Positions 6,701-15,653 of a stretch of 25,094 nt of DNA are shown here, piece after piece (the first letter of the stretch is position 1; each line of letters begins with the position of its first letter). The translations under genes were made by a program, and so were the position numbers. The DNA comes from DATGHS01 sp035307785 (GTDB lineage: Bacteria; Planctomycetota; Planctomycetia; Gemmatales; Gemmataceae), in contig DATGHS010000325.1 of the NCBI GenBank assembly GCA_035307785.1, positions 1 to 25,094 of the forward strand, written 5' to 3'. The notes under the pieces were generated by a model that saw nothing but the letters and a program-made list of their open reading frames with translations, had not been told where the DNA came from and ran no database searches.

Positions 6701-9673
6701 ATGCGAGTCGCGCTGCTTGCTCACAACGCTCGAAGCAAAGACGCGATTGGCAACCAACTTGCCGCCAAAGTGGCGGCACTGCGCGAGCGCGGCGACGAAG
6801 TTGAAGTCTTTCTCGAATCGCGGCAACACCTGCATCCGCAATTACTCGGCGACATTCAGCTTGTGACAGCCGACTGCTCGCTGGAAGCGCTAGCCGAGCA
6901 ACTGCGGTCATACCATCTGCTCATCGTCGAGTATAGCCAGTATTTCCGCGCCCTTGAAGCACTGCCGCTCCTGGCCGGCAGCGGAGTCAGAATCCTGTTC
7001 GACTATCATGGCGTGACGCCGCCGCAGCATTGGCGCGGCTCGCGCGAAGCACTGACATTGGGGCAGCAGTATCGCGGTCTTGTCTGGTTTGCCGACGCGG
7101 TGGCAGTTCATAGTCGGTTTATGCGCGATGAAATCACGCAGCCTACGGGTTACCCGGTGGAGCGCGTTCACTCAGTCCCATTGCTCGTGGATATGCAAAA
7201 CCTTTCTCCGGCACCGTCACGGTTCCTGCAAGAAAAGCTGCGCTTGCCGGATGCGCGTTTTCTGTTGTTCGTCGGCCGGCTTGCCGCCAATAAGCGCGTG
7301 CCGGTGCTAATCCGAGCACTCGCCCTACTGCGCGAACTCCAGCCGCCGGTTCATGCCGCGATCATTGGCGACGCCGGCGACGTCTATCAGGCCGAAGCCG
7401 CGCACTGCCGGCAATTGGCCGAAGCCTTGGGCGTGGCCGAGCGCGTGCATTTCCTGGGCCATACATCGGACGAACAGCTTGCAGCAGCGTATCGGTCGGC
7501 CAGCTTGCTGGTAATGCCGTCGATTCATGAAGGTTTCTGCCTGCCCCTGGTGGAAGCCATGGCATATGGTCTTCCAATCGTGACAGCCCGCGCCGCCGCC
7601 CTGCCCGAAACCGCCGGCAATGCCGGCGCGCTTTTCACTCCGGATGATCCGGCCGACCTGGCCAAGCAACTTCGCCGCCTGCTCGTTGCCGAGAAACCGC
7701 AACCCGCGGCGCCGGCGCAACCAAATTCGCGCCGGATCGCGGTGGTTGTTCCCCGCTTTGGCGAAGAGGTGCTCGGCGGCGCTGAGCGCTCACTACGGCT
7801 TATGGCCGAGACGTTGGCCGAGGCCGGCTACGAGGTCGAATTGTTCAGCACGGGCTCCGGAGTCCGAAGCGCGAGCAAGGGAAACCTGACAATCCACCGC
7901 TTTGCAACCGATCCGCAGGATGAGGAAAACCTGGCCGCGGCGGTAGCCGCGTTGCGGCAACCGGGCATGGTAGCCGACTCTTCCATTCGCGATTTTCTGC
8001 AGCAAACGCTTCTCTCGCGCGAGCTGCTCGACGCAGTCGTGGCTCGCCAGCATCATTTCGCCGCCATCCTCGCGGGTCCCTACGGTAACGGCCTGATCTG
8101 GGAGCTATGCCGGGCATTGCCGGAGAAGGTCATCCTGGTGCCCTGCTTCCACGATGAGCCGCTCGCACGGCAGACACTGGTCCGCGAATCTTTCCGGGAT
8201 GTCGCCGGCATTCTGTATCACTGCGTCGAAGAGCAGCAACTGGCGGAAGAAATCTGGAACTTGCGGATTCCGAATGCCCACGTCGTTGGGACTGTCTTGT
8301 CGATGGAGATGGTATCCGAGTCGCTGGGCGCCTGCCCAGCCGATCTTCCCGAACGTTACGTCCTCTATTCCGGCCGTTATTGCCAGGAAAAGAATCTGCT
8401 GCTACTGCTGGATTGGGCTCAGCGTTACCGGGCCGAGCGTGCGGACCGTTTTGCCTTCGTCTTCACCGGCCACGGCGAAGTGCCGATTCCACGGGAGCCG
8501 AACTTCTTCGATCTGGGCTTTGTGCCGGAAGCGACTCGGTCGGAGATTCTCGGTAAGGCAGCGGCGCTGATTCTACTTTCGACCAATGAATCATTGTCTC
8601 TGGTGGCCCTCGAAGCGTGGCGTGAGGGCGTGCCGGTGATCGCCCACGAGAACTCTGCCGTCTTGCGCGGCCACGTGCAGCGCGGCGGCGGGGGAAAGTG
8701 CGTGCAATCGTATAGCGATTTCCGAGCCGCGCTGGATGCACTGTGGGATGCCCGCGGATTCGGTCGCGAACTAGGCCGAAAAGGTCGGGAGTATGTGCGG
8801 CGGACTTATGGCTCAAAGACCGCGTTTCTTTCCATTCTGGAATTCGCCATCGCCGAGCTGCAGCGGCCGCTCGTGGAGCGCTTGCGGCGAAATGGTTTGG
8901 AGCGGGCTCGCGCGTTTTCTCCCGAGCGTTGGCGCGAGGCGTTCCTGTCACTGGTGGATAACGTCGGCCAGGCGACTTCGGCAGCCAAGATGGAAGCGCT
9001 GGAAATCATCCCGCCGCGGCATGAGCCGGCGCTTAATCTCACTCCGCGAACGCGTCGGCTGCCGGTTCGCTTGCGAAATACGGGCACACTGCCTCTTCTG
9101 CCCAATGGGCCGGCGGCAAAAGCGGTTTGGACCGGCATATTCACGACCGATGGCGAACCGGTCAATCCACCGGTTTCCACTCCCTTGCCGAAAATGCTCC
9201 TGCCCGAGGAAACTGTGCCGGCTCGGATCCAAGTCGATTTGCCCGCACGGTTCACCGAATACCGGCTCGGCCTGCACTTCGGCGCTGCCGGGGAGAAGCC
9301 ACAAGAGATGCAAGAATTCGAAGTGCTCGTCCCGTGCCGCGTTCAGGCAGAAAAGTCCTTGAACCTCGAAACGGATTTTCACGAAGATCCATTGCCGGAC
9401 TTGTTGGAAGAGGCCGAACAGCTGCATCATCTGCCCGCCGGCTATGTGGACGTGTGTGAAGGCCGGCTCGCTGACTGGAAGCGCAAGATCAAGCGCAAGC
9501 TGCTGCACCAGTTTCAGACTTCCTATGTGGACGTGCTTTCGCGGCAGCAGAGCGGTTTTAATCGCCAAACGCTGGCCATTCTGCACGAGTTGACGGAGCG
9601 GCTGAATACTTTGGAGCAGCGGTTAACGCAACTGGAACAGATACAGGATGAATTGGCCGCGCCATGCCGCTAG
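6701..9673 (+). CDS. Tandem GT4-GT4 glycosyltransferase with beta-sandwich and coiled-coil tail
   Basis: The product is 990 residues from the ATG at 6701, which follows AGGGAAGGA (6687-6695). An upstream in-frame ATG at 6623 has no such site. Domain order is: GT4 domain 1 (residues 1-340), with FVGRLAANKRVPVLIRAL and the donor-site E-x7-E in HEGFCLPLVEAMAYGLP; an Ala/Pro linker; GT4 domain 2 (345-720), opening RRIAVVVPRFGEEVLGGAER, with YSGRYCQEKNLLLLLDWA and E-x7-E in NESLSLVALEAW; a stretch resembling an Ig-like beta-sandwich (about 767-890); and a C-terminal coiled coil (about 950-985, leucine heptads). Both donor sites look intact, so two sugar transfers by one chain are plausible. It heads the polysaccharide locus and ends 30 bases before the epimerase start. 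No signal or membrane segment is visible, so it is probably cytoplasmic or peripheral. Confidence 0.88.
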   Translation: MRVALLAHNARSKDAIGNQLAAKVAALRERGDEVEVFLESRQHLHPQLLGDIQLVTADCSLEALAEQLRSYHLLIVEYSQYFRALEALPLLAGSGVRILFDYHGVTPPQHWRGSREALTLGQQYRGLVWFADAVAVHSRFMRDEITQPTGYPVERVHSVPLLVDMQNLSPAPSRFLQEKLRLPDARFLLFVGRLAANKRVPVLIRALALLRELQPPVHAAIIGDAGDVYQAEAAHCRQLAEALGVAERVHFLGHTSDEQLAAAYRSASLLVMPSIHEGFCLPLVEAMAYGLPIVTARAAALPETAGNAGALFTPDDPADLAKQLRRLLVAEKPQPAAPAQPNSRRIAVVVPRFGEEVLGGAERSLRLMAETLAEAGYEVELFSTGSGVRSASKGNLTIHRFATDPQDEENLAAAVAALRQPGMVADSSIRDFLQQTLLSRELLDAVVARQHHFAAILAGPYGNGLIWELCRALPEKVILVPCFHDEPLARQTLVRESFRDVAGILYHCVEEQQLAEEIWNLRIPNAHVVGTVLSMEMVSESLGACPADLPERYVLYSGRYCQEKNLLLLLDWAQRYRAERADRFAFVFTGHGEVPIPREPNFFDLGFVPEATRSEILGKAAALILLSTNESLSLVALEAWREGVPVIAHENSAVLRGHVQRGGGGKCVQSYSDFRAALDALWDARGFGRELGRKGREYVRRTYGSKTAFLSILEFAIAELQRPLVERLRRNGLERARAFSPERWREAFLSLVDNVGQATSAAKMEALEIIPPRHEPALNLTPRTRRLPVRLRNTGTLPLLPNGPAAKAVWTGIFTTDGEPVNPPVSTPLPKMLLPEETVPARIQVDLPARFTEYRLGLHFGAAGEKPQEMQEFEVLVPCRVQAEKSLNLETDFHEDPLPDLLEEAEQLHHLPAGYVDVCEGRLADWKRKIKRKLLHQFQTSYVDVLSRQQSGFNRQTLAILHELTERLNTLEQRLTQLEQIQDELAAPCR

Positions 9674-9703
9674 CGGCTGCGCTGGGAACATGGAGGTTCG
9701 GGC

Positions 9704-10675
9704 ATGAAGTGTCTGGTAACGGGGGCGGCCGGATTTATCGGCTCGCACTTGTGCGAACGGTTGTTGCAGGCAGGCCACCGGGTGGTGGGGCTGGACGCCT
9801 TCGTTCGCTCTTACCCGCGCGCGATCAAGGAAGCCAATCTGGCCGCGGCTCGTGCTCATCGCCAATTTCGCTTGCACGATCTCGATCTGCGCAGTGATCC
9901 AATCGAAGACGTGATGCGCGACGCAGAAGCGATCATTCACCTGGCGGCCATGCCAGGCTTGCCGAAAAGCTGGACCGATTTCGATCTGTACGAAAGCTGC
10001 AACGTCATTGGCACGCAGCGGCTGCTCAAAGCCGCGAGCCAGAGCCGCCGCTTGCAGCGCTTTGTTTACACTTCGACTTCTTCCGTATATGGCCGATTCG
10101 CCAACGGCGATGAAGCGATACCTACCCGGCCGATCTCGCCTTACGGGGTGACCAAGCTAGCGGCCGAGCAGCTGTGCCGGGCTTATATGGAAGAAAAGAA
10201 CTTGCCCGTCACGGTTCTCCGTCTCTTCTCGGTCTACGGCCCGCGGCAACGGCCCGACATGGGCTACTTCAAATTCATCCAGGCGCTGTTGGCCGGCACG
10301 CCGATATCCGTTTGTGGCGACGGCCAACAGGTGCGCGGCAATACCTATGTCGGCGACTGCGTGGAAGCGATCATGCTCTCGCTTCAGGCTCTACCGGGCG
10401 AAACCTACAACGTAGGCGGCGGCGAGACGGCCAGCGTGTGGGACATCCTCCGCAAGCTGGAAGTCCTGACCGGCCGACGGGCGCGCGTGGTTCAAGAGCC
10501 GGCCCGGCTCGGCGACCAGCGCTCGACCTGTGCCGATACCTCGAAACTTGCGCGCCAGCTGGGCTGGCGGCCGCGCATCGGCCTCGAAGAAGGCTTGGCC
10601 ATGCAGATTGCCTGGCAGCAAGGCGCGCGGCAACACGAGCCGGTGCGAAGGAAAAGCGAATTCGTGGCGGCCTAA
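9704..10675 (+). CDS. NAD-dependent sugar-nucleotide epimerase/dehydratase
   Basis: This is a 323-residue short-chain (extended SDR) enzyme acting on nucleotide sugars, such as UDP-glucose, UDP-glucuronate or GDP-sugar epimerases and dehydratases. The Rossmann motif GAAGFIG is at 7-13. The active-site set is S-S-V-Y-G (126-130) and Y147-x3-K151 in SPYGVTK. FSVYGPRQRPDMGYFKFI fits UDP-sugar 4-epimerases. GGAGG at 9692-9696 precedes the ATG. It follows the double glycosyltransferase and probably supplies its donor. Its stop codon shares bases with the stop of the convergent gluQ gene. The exact sugar cannot be assigned from sequence alone. Confidence 0.9.
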   Translation: MKCLVTGAAGFIGSHLCERLLQAGHRVVGLDAFVRSYPRAIKEANLAAARAHRQFRLHDLDLRSDPIEDVMRDAEAIIHLAAMPGLPKSWTDFDLYESCNVIGTQRLLKAASQSRRLQRFVYTSTSSVYGRFANGDEAIPTRPISPYGVTKLAAEQLCRAYMEEKNLPVTVLRLFSVYGPRQRPDMGYFKFIQALLAGTPISVCGDGQQVRGNTYVGDCVEAIMLSLQALPGETYNVGGGETASVWDILRKLEVLTGRRARVVQEPARLGDQRSTCADTSKLARQLGWRPRIGLEEGLAMQIAWQQGARQHEPVRRKSEFVAA

Positions 10676-11643
10676 GTCGCAGAATAGCCAATTTTGGCGA
10701 GAAGTTCGGGGGTAAGCACGAAAGGCTGATGCGGGATTGAATGGAGACGAAAGCGCGGCAAAAGTAGGGGCAACGAGACAGGGGCGAGGTCTTCGATCCA
10801 GCCGCACGACCAGGCCAGCAGGCCGAGAAGCGCTTCGGGTTTCACGCCGGCCGCCCGCAGCGTTGAAAGCCGTGTATCGCCGTGCCGCTTCGCCAGCCGC
10901 CGGCCGTCGGGGCCCACAACCAGCGGCAGGTGTGTGAATTGTGGCGGCGGCAACTGCAAGGCCCGGTACAGCAGCAGTTGCCGTGGGGTCGAAGGAATGA
11001 GATCGTCGCCGCGAATGACTTCCGTGATGTGCTGATCGGCATCATCGACCACAACCGCAAGTTGATAGGCCGGCGTGGCCGACGATTTCCAGACAACGAA
11101 ATCGCCGCCCGTCTGTCGAAGGTCGATGTGCACCGGGCCGCGATAGCGGTCGGTGAAACTGGGGGAATCGGTTACGCGGAAGCGCCAGCAGAACGGCCGG
11201 TCGGTAATTCGCTCTGCGTCTTTAGCCGAGCGGGAGGCGCACGTGCCGGGATAGACCGGGCCTTCCTGTTCAGCGTGGGGAGCGCTCGCGGCTACATCGA
11301 TGTCGCCGCGTGTGCAGGTGCAGGGGTAAACAAGTTCGTGCTCTTGCAAACGAGCAAGGGCTGCACGGTAGAGATCGAGCCGCTGAGTCTGGATGATCGG
11401 GCCCGTGTCCCAGTCCAGGCCAAGCCAACGAAGATCGTCGAGCGTTTGCTCCATTGCCCCGGCCTTAATGCGGGGCGAATCGATGTCTTCGATGCGCAGG
11501 ATTACGCTTCCGCCTTGACGGCGGGCGACGAGCCAGCAAATGAGGTAGGTGCGGGCGTTCCCAACGTGCTGAGCGCCAGTGGGGGACGGGGCCAAGCGAT
11601 ATGCCGCTTGGGGTTTAGCCGGTGAGGCAATCATGATCTTCAT
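10672..11643 (-). CDS. gluQ: Glutamyl-Q tRNA(Asp) synthetase
   Basis: GluQRS is a short paralogue of glutamyl-tRNA synthetase that activates glutamate and attaches it to queuosine in the anticodon of tRNA(Asp). The 323-residue length lacks the anticodon-binding domain, as expected. Motifs are YRLAPSPTG (15-23), the HIGH-like HVGN (26-29), LRIEDID (47-53), the zinc site with Cys106, Cys108, Tyr129 and Cys133 (CTC...YPGTC), and RLAKRHGD in the KMSKS position (247-254). The start could be 11643 or the ATG at 11634; the second lies in the palindrome TCATGA that also holds the start of the opposite-strand polymerase gene. This tRNA-modification gene stands alone on the minus strand within the polysaccharide locus, its stop overlapping the epimerase stop at CTAA (10672-10675). 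Confidence 0.9.
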   Translation of the reverse strand: MKIMIASPAKPQAAYRLAPSPTGAQHVGNARTYLICWLVARRQGGSVILRIEDIDSPRIKAGAMEQTLDDLRWLGLDWDTGPIIQTQRLDLYRAALARLQEHELVYPCTCTRGDIDVAASAPHAEQEGPVYPGTCASRSAKDAERITDRPFCWRFRVTDSPSFTDRYRGPVHIDLRQTGGDFVVWKSSATPAYQLAVVVDDADQHITEVIRGDDLIPSTPRQLLLYRALQLPPPQFTHLPLVVGPDGRRLAKRHGDTRLSTLRAAGVKPEALLGLLAWSCGWIEDLAPVSLPLLLPRFRLHSIPHQPFVLTPELLAKIGYSAT

Positions 11644-12883
11644 CTTAATCGGTTACATGTTTCTCTTCATCCACCGGCCGTTCGAGGTTTGGCCGGTGCT
11701 CGGCGATTACCACATTGAGCGCATTTACGTCTTTTTCGCCGCGGCGGTGTGGGCGGTCTGGCCGGGGAAGTCGTTCCAATTTACGCGGCTCGATTTGCTC
11801 ATCGGCTTATTCTGCCTTGCGATTGTCGCTTCCTGGATGATGTCGCCGTGGAGCGACGGCTGCCAGCCGACGGTCGAGGATTATTTCAAGATTGTCGTGT
11901 TCTACATCCTGTTCACCACCGCTCTCCACCGGCCGGAGCAATTGCGTCTGATCGTGCTGGCGTTCCTGTGCATCATGGCGGTGTACTTGCTGCATTCACT
12001 CTGGGAATACCGCAATGGCCGCATGACCTTCCGCATGGGGATCTCCCGCATGGTCGGCGTGGACACGTCGCTCGGAGATCCAAATAGCTTTGGCGCCACG
12101 ATCGTGTATGCGCTGCCGTTCGTCCGGCTCTTCTGGTTAACTGGCAAGGAATGGTGGATGAAGTACTTCCTTACAGGGTATTTCGGCCTTTCGGTGCTTT
12201 GCATTCTGCTCACGGGTTCACGGTCATCACTCGTGGGCCTGGTGCTTTGCGTTTTCATCATTAGCATGCAAAGCCGGCGGCGCTTCACCTGGCTGGCGCT
12301 CGGCTCGGTGTTGGCCTGCGGAGCGTTTTTCGCTTTGCCTGACAGCCTGCAAACTCGCTTCGAGACAATTATCAATCCGGAAGTAGGACCGGAAAATGCC
12401 CGCGTCTCCGGCCAAGGCCGCGTGGAAGGGCTTATCAACGGCATTGCGCTGATTGAAAAGTATCCAATTTCCGGTTGCGGCCCCGGCGTCTGGCGCAAGG
12501 CCACCGGCAGCACTATTGAATCGCATAATCTATATGGCCAGGTCATGGGCGAACTGGGCGTCATCGGCGTGGTCACATTCGGAGCCCTGGTACTGGTCTT
12601 CTTGCAACGAATCTGGACGCTGCGGCGGCAATGCGCCCAGCCGCAAAGCGAGCCGGAAGAATTTGTGTATCACCTCACCTCAGCGCTGGCGACAGCCGTG
12701 TTCCTCATGCTCTTCGAAGGCATGTTTGGACACAACCTGCTGCGCTTCAGTTGGCTCTGGTACATTGGCTTCCTGGTAATTGCGTTTAAGGCCGTGAAGG
12801 ATTTGCCCCAAAACTCGACCGCCGCTCCACCGGCACTACTCGGCAGCCGATTTTTGGCTTTCCCGGCATTGCAAAGGATTTGA
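11633..12883 (+). CDS. O-antigen ligase / polymerase-family membrane protein
   Basis: The 416-residue protein from the ATG at 11633 is strongly hydrophobic, with roughly ten membrane segments. The ATG follows GGTGAGG at 11620-11627. The upstream GTG at 11579 would add a non-hydrophobic leader and overlap gluQ more deeply. The Wzy_C signature is visible: LTGSRSSLVGL (about residues 192-202), then a long loop with YPISGCGPGVW, then SHNLYGQVMGELGVIG with the conserved His of this family. These enzymes join or polymerise polyprenyl-linked glycans on the outer face of the inner membrane. Which of the two is done here cannot be told. The gene ends just before the CapK-like gene, suggesting co-transcription. 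Confidence 0.85.
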   Translation: MIFILIGYMFLFIHRPFEVWPVLGDYHIERIYVFFAAAVWAVWPGKSFQFTRLDLLIGLFCLAIVASWMMSPWSDGCQPTVEDYFKIVVFYILFTTALHRPEQLRLIVLAFLCIMAVYLLHSLWEYRNGRMTFRMGISRMVGVDTSLGDPNSFGATIVYALPFVRLFWLTGKEWWMKYFLTGYFGLSVLCILLTGSRSSLVGLVLCVFIISMQSRRRFTWLALGSVLACGAFFALPDSLQTRFETIINPEVGPENARVSGQGRVEGLINGIALIEKYPISGCGPGVWRKATGSTIESHNLYGQVMGELGVIGVVTFGALVLVFLQRIWTLRRQCAQPQSEPEEFVYHLTSALATAVFLMLFEGMFGHNLLRFSWLWYIGFLVIAFKAVKDLPQNSTAAPPALLGSRFLAFPALQRI

Positions 12884-12888
12884 CCGCT

Positions 12889-14247
12889 ATGGATTGGCAG
12901 CGCTACCTCACTCGACACATCATCGCTCCAGCCTGGGCGGCGTGGGAAGGCAGCCCGTATTTGTCGATCTATAGATCGCAGCAGCGCACGCAATTTGAGC
13001 CGGCCAAGCGCATTCGCGAACGGCAATGGCTCGGCGTGCAACAAATGCTTCAGCATGCTTATGACACCGTGCCTTACTACCGTCGATCGTTTGATGAGCA
13101 GGGCCTCCATCCCAGCGCGATCCAATCGGTAACCGACTTTGAGCGCATCCCGCTTCTGACGAAGACTGATATTCGTGAGTGCCAAGCGGACCTGCTCTCC
13201 GAGCCTTATCGCAAGCAGCGCTTGCACCTGAAGAAGACTTCGGGTTCCACCGGCGTGCCGCTGCAAGTGCGGCTCGATGACGCCGGCATGCAGTTCAAGC
13301 GCGCCTGCACGCTGCGGGCCGACGAGTGGAGCGGCTGGCGACTGGGCGAACCGGCGGCCAAGGTTTGGGGCAATCCCGAATATCGCAAGCTCGGCTGGCG
13401 CGGCCGGCTGCGCAATGCGCTGCTGGACCGCAGCCTGTACCTGGACACACTGGCGATGAATGAATCGGCGCTGGCAAGCTTTGCGCGCGAAGTGCGCCGG
13501 CGGCAACCGACGCTGCTGTTCGGGCACGCCCACTCCGTGTACCTTTTTGCTCAGTTCGTGCGCGAGCGCGGCATCGACGGCATTCATCCGCGCGGCATCA
13601 TCACCACCGCCATGGTGTTGCACGACTGGCAACGCTCATTGATCGAGGAAGTATTCGGCTGCAAGGTTACGAACCGCTATGGCTGTGAAGAGGTGAGCTT
13701 GATTGCTTCGGAATGTGAGCAGCATAACGGCCTGCACGTGAATGCCGATGGGCTATACGTCGAGATTCTGGCCAATGGGCGGCCGGCTGCCGAGGGGGAG
13801 CCCGGCGCGATCGTAGTTACGGATCTGGTCAACCGGGCCATGCCGATCATCCGCTACAAGATTGGCGACGTGGCGGTGGCGAGTTCCCGCACCTGCCCCT
13901 GTGGCCGCGGACTGCCCCTGATTGAGCGTCTGGAAGGCCGGGAATCGGACTACGTGACCACCGAGAAGGGAGAGCTGATTTCCGGAATCTCGCTCACGGA
14001 AAACTTCGCGCTGTACATTCGCGGCGTAGGGCAGATGCAGATTATTCAGGAATCGCGCACCCAGTTTCGTTTTCGGATTGTTCGCGACCAAGAATTCGGC
14101 GACGAAAGCCTGGAGCGCATCCGCTTTCTTGTCCACGAGCGCTTCGGGCCGCGCACCCAGTATACCATTGAATTTGTCCCTGAGATTCCGCAAGAGATCT
14201 CGGGCAAGTACCGATTTTGCATTTCCCGCGTTCCGGTAACGATCTGA
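12889..14247 (+). CDS. PaaK/CapK-like adenylate-forming enzyme
   Basis: The 452-residue protein belongs to the phenylacetate-CoA ligase-like branch of adenylate-forming enzymes, which activate a carboxylic acid with ATP. AAAGGA at 12873-12878 fits the ATG at 12889 better than the TTG at 12880, which overlaps the preceding stop. The nucleotide-binding loop TSGSTG is at 117-122. RYGCEEVSLIASEC, LVNRAMPIIRYKIGDVA and CPCGRGLPLIERLEGR are typical of the family, and the C-terminal catalytic lysine is K440 in SGKYR. Members called CapK occur in capsule and exopolysaccharide loci and are thought to help add acyl or amino-acid groups, though few have been tested. The position between a polymerase and a GT2 supports that reading. 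The acid it activates is unknown. Confidence 0.88.
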   Translation: MDWQRYLTRHIIAPAWAAWEGSPYLSIYRSQQRTQFEPAKRIRERQWLGVQQMLQHAYDTVPYYRRSFDEQGLHPSAIQSVTDFERIPLLTKTDIRECQADLLSEPYRKQRLHLKKTSGSTGVPLQVRLDDAGMQFKRACTLRADEWSGWRLGEPAAKVWGNPEYRKLGWRGRLRNALLDRSLYLDTLAMNESALASFAREVRRRQPTLLFGHAHSVYLFAQFVRERGIDGIHPRGIITTAMVLHDWQRSLIEEVFGCKVTNRYGCEEVSLIASECEQHNGLHVNADGLYVEILANGRPAAEGEPGAIVVTDLVNRAMPIIRYKIGDVAVASSRTCPCGRGLPLIERLEGRESDYVTTEKGELISGISLTENFALYIRGVGQMQIIQESRTQFRFRIVRDQEFGDESLERIRFLVHERFGPRTQYTIEFVPEIPQEISGKYRFCISRVPVTI

Positions 14248-14250
14248 GCC

Positions 14251-15219
14251 ATGACCACTCCGCGTGTCAGCATCAGCATGGCCAACTACAACTATGGCCG
14301 CTTTTTGAAAGCGGCCATCGATTCGGTGCTGCGCCAAACTGTTTCTGACTGGGAATTGATCATCGTCGACGACGGCTCGACGGATGATTCGCGCGAAGTC
14401 ATTCAACCCTATCTAGCGGATCCACGTATTTCCTTTCATCCGTTACGGCATCTGGGCCAGGCAAAGGCCAAGAATGCCGGAATCGACATGGGGTGCGGCG
14501 AGTTTACTGCCTTTCTGGATGCGGATGATCTGTGGGCCCCGACCAAGTTGGAGAAACAGCTCGCACTCTTCAACCGTGAGCCAGATCTCGGCCTCGTGTA
14601 TACTCGGCGCACGCTGATTGATGAAACCGGCAAAGAACTGCCGTTCCGGCAGCCCAAGTTGCCCCGCGGCCAGGTGCTGCAAGACCTGCTGAGCGACAAT
14701 TTCATTTGCTTCTCCTCGGTAGTGGTCAGGCGAGAAGTGCTGGAACACGTGGGCACATTCGATCCGGGTCTGGACCTCGCCATCGATTACGATCTCTGGC
14801 TGCGCATCGCCAAGCATTACGCGATGGACTATGTCGACGAATCCCTCACGCACTATCGCACGGGACACGGAAACCTCTCGCGGCGATTGGGGGAACGGCT
14901 GAAGACGGCGCTCTGGATTATGCGCCGGTTCCAGGAGCGCCACGGCGGGAAATACTTCGTCGAAGAAGCAATAACTCGCCGGAGTTTCGCCCAGACTTGT
15001 TGCAGCATGGCGCTGGCCTTGCGGCCATACTCTGTCCGGCAGAGCGCCGGCTGGTTTCTCCGGGCCTTGGCTCAGCAACCGGGCCACGCGGCTGCCTGGC
15101 GCGGCCTGGCCAGCTTGCTCATTCCTAGCCGGCTTCGATGCTGGCTGCACACGCTCTCCACAGGATTTGATTGGGAACAGGCTTACCGCGCACCCGAAAA
15201 TGATCCGCGCAATGTGTAG
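14251..15219 (+). CDS. GT2-family glycosyltransferase
   Basis: The 322-residue protein starts 3 bases after the stop of the CapK-like gene. It opens with the GT-A pattern PRVSISMANYNYGRFLKAAI and has VDDGSTDDS (39-47), the metal-binding DAD in FLDADDLW (88-95) and DLAIDYDLWLRIAKHY with the acceptor-site acidic residues (near 175-190). The C-terminal 80 residues are helical and Arg-rich with no clear membrane segment. The role is transfer of one sugar from a nucleotide donor during polysaccharide assembly; the sugar is not predictable. It is the last gene of the tightly packed run before a 612-base gap. Confidence 0.88.
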   Translation: MTTPRVSISMANYNYGRFLKAAIDSVLRQTVSDWELIIVDDGSTDDSREVIQPYLADPRISFHPLRHLGQAKAKNAGIDMGCGEFTAFLDADDLWAPTKLEKQLALFNREPDLGLVYTRRTLIDETGKELPFRQPKLPRGQVLQDLLSDNFICFSSVVVRREVLEHVGTFDPGLDLAIDYDLWLRIAKHYAMDYVDESLTHYRTGHGNLSRRLGERLKTALWIMRRFQERHGGKYFVEEAITRRSFAQTCCSMALALRPYSVRQSAGWFLRALAQQPGHAAAWRGLASLLIPSRLRCWLHTLSTGFDWEQAYRAPENDPRNV

Positions 15220-15302
15220 TGGCCAGCGCCCCCGCGCTAGGCATCACGACGCGCTTTCTAGTCGCCTGCGCCGGAGCAGCCGCGCTAAGCCTGCGGCGCC
15301 AT

Positions 15303-15502
15303 TCGTTGCCGAACCTCGCGGTGGGGTGACCAGTTCACGGCAACGAAGGCAACGAAGCAACGAATCGGCCACGTGTGACGGCGAAATCTCGTAAGAACTT
15401 TCTGAGAAACGACTTGGGGCAGAAGCAATCATCCTTTGGTAAACCCGCCTTTCGTTGCCGGTTGCTGCAAGTGACGCGGCCATGGATAGTGCCGGCAACG
15501 AA
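15303..15502. repeat. Cluster of GCAACGAA / TTCGTTGC motifs
   Basis: TTCGTTGCC at 15303 faces GGCAACGAA near 15339, followed at once by two more GCAACGAA units (to about 15363). Further on, TTCGTTGCCGG (15451-15461) and CCGGCAACGAA (15492-15502) form a perfect 11-base inverted pair. The motif is the same on both sides, so the area looks like two degraded palindromes of one family. Confidence 0.6.
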
Positions 15503-15605
15503 TTGAGCCCCGCGCAATCGGGCTGGGATGAAGTCCATTGTGGTCGGCCAACGCTGCCCTGTATGGCCTAATCTAATGGTCCATCCGCCCCCATTGGGTG
15601 GAGGG

Positions 15606-15653
15606 TTAGCCCGAAGCGCAATTGCGGCATTCCTCGCTCGCGCTTCGGGCTAA
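15606..15653. repeat. Palindrome family C, copy 1
   Basis: TTAGCCCGAAGCGC (15606-15619) and GCGCTTCGGGCTAA (15640-15653) are perfect inverted copies around a 20-base loop. The same arms occur at 22318-22331 and 22360-22373, in a longer stem. It may fold in RNA; with no gene end closer than about 390 bases it is unlikely to be a simple terminator here. Confidence 0.85.

Noticed and set aside
10882..11625. A 247-codon plus-strand frame
   Set aside because: It lies antisense to gluQ, which has intact synthetase motifs and a zinc site.
12670..13632. A 320-codon minus-strand frame
   Set aside because: It is antisense to the polymerase and CapK-like genes, and the sequence shows no domain or ribosome site.
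15303..15370. Possible CRISPR-like array from repeated GCAACGAA units
   Set aside because: The repeats are 8 bases, without spacers of regular length, and lie next to inverted copies. They are ordinary short repeats.
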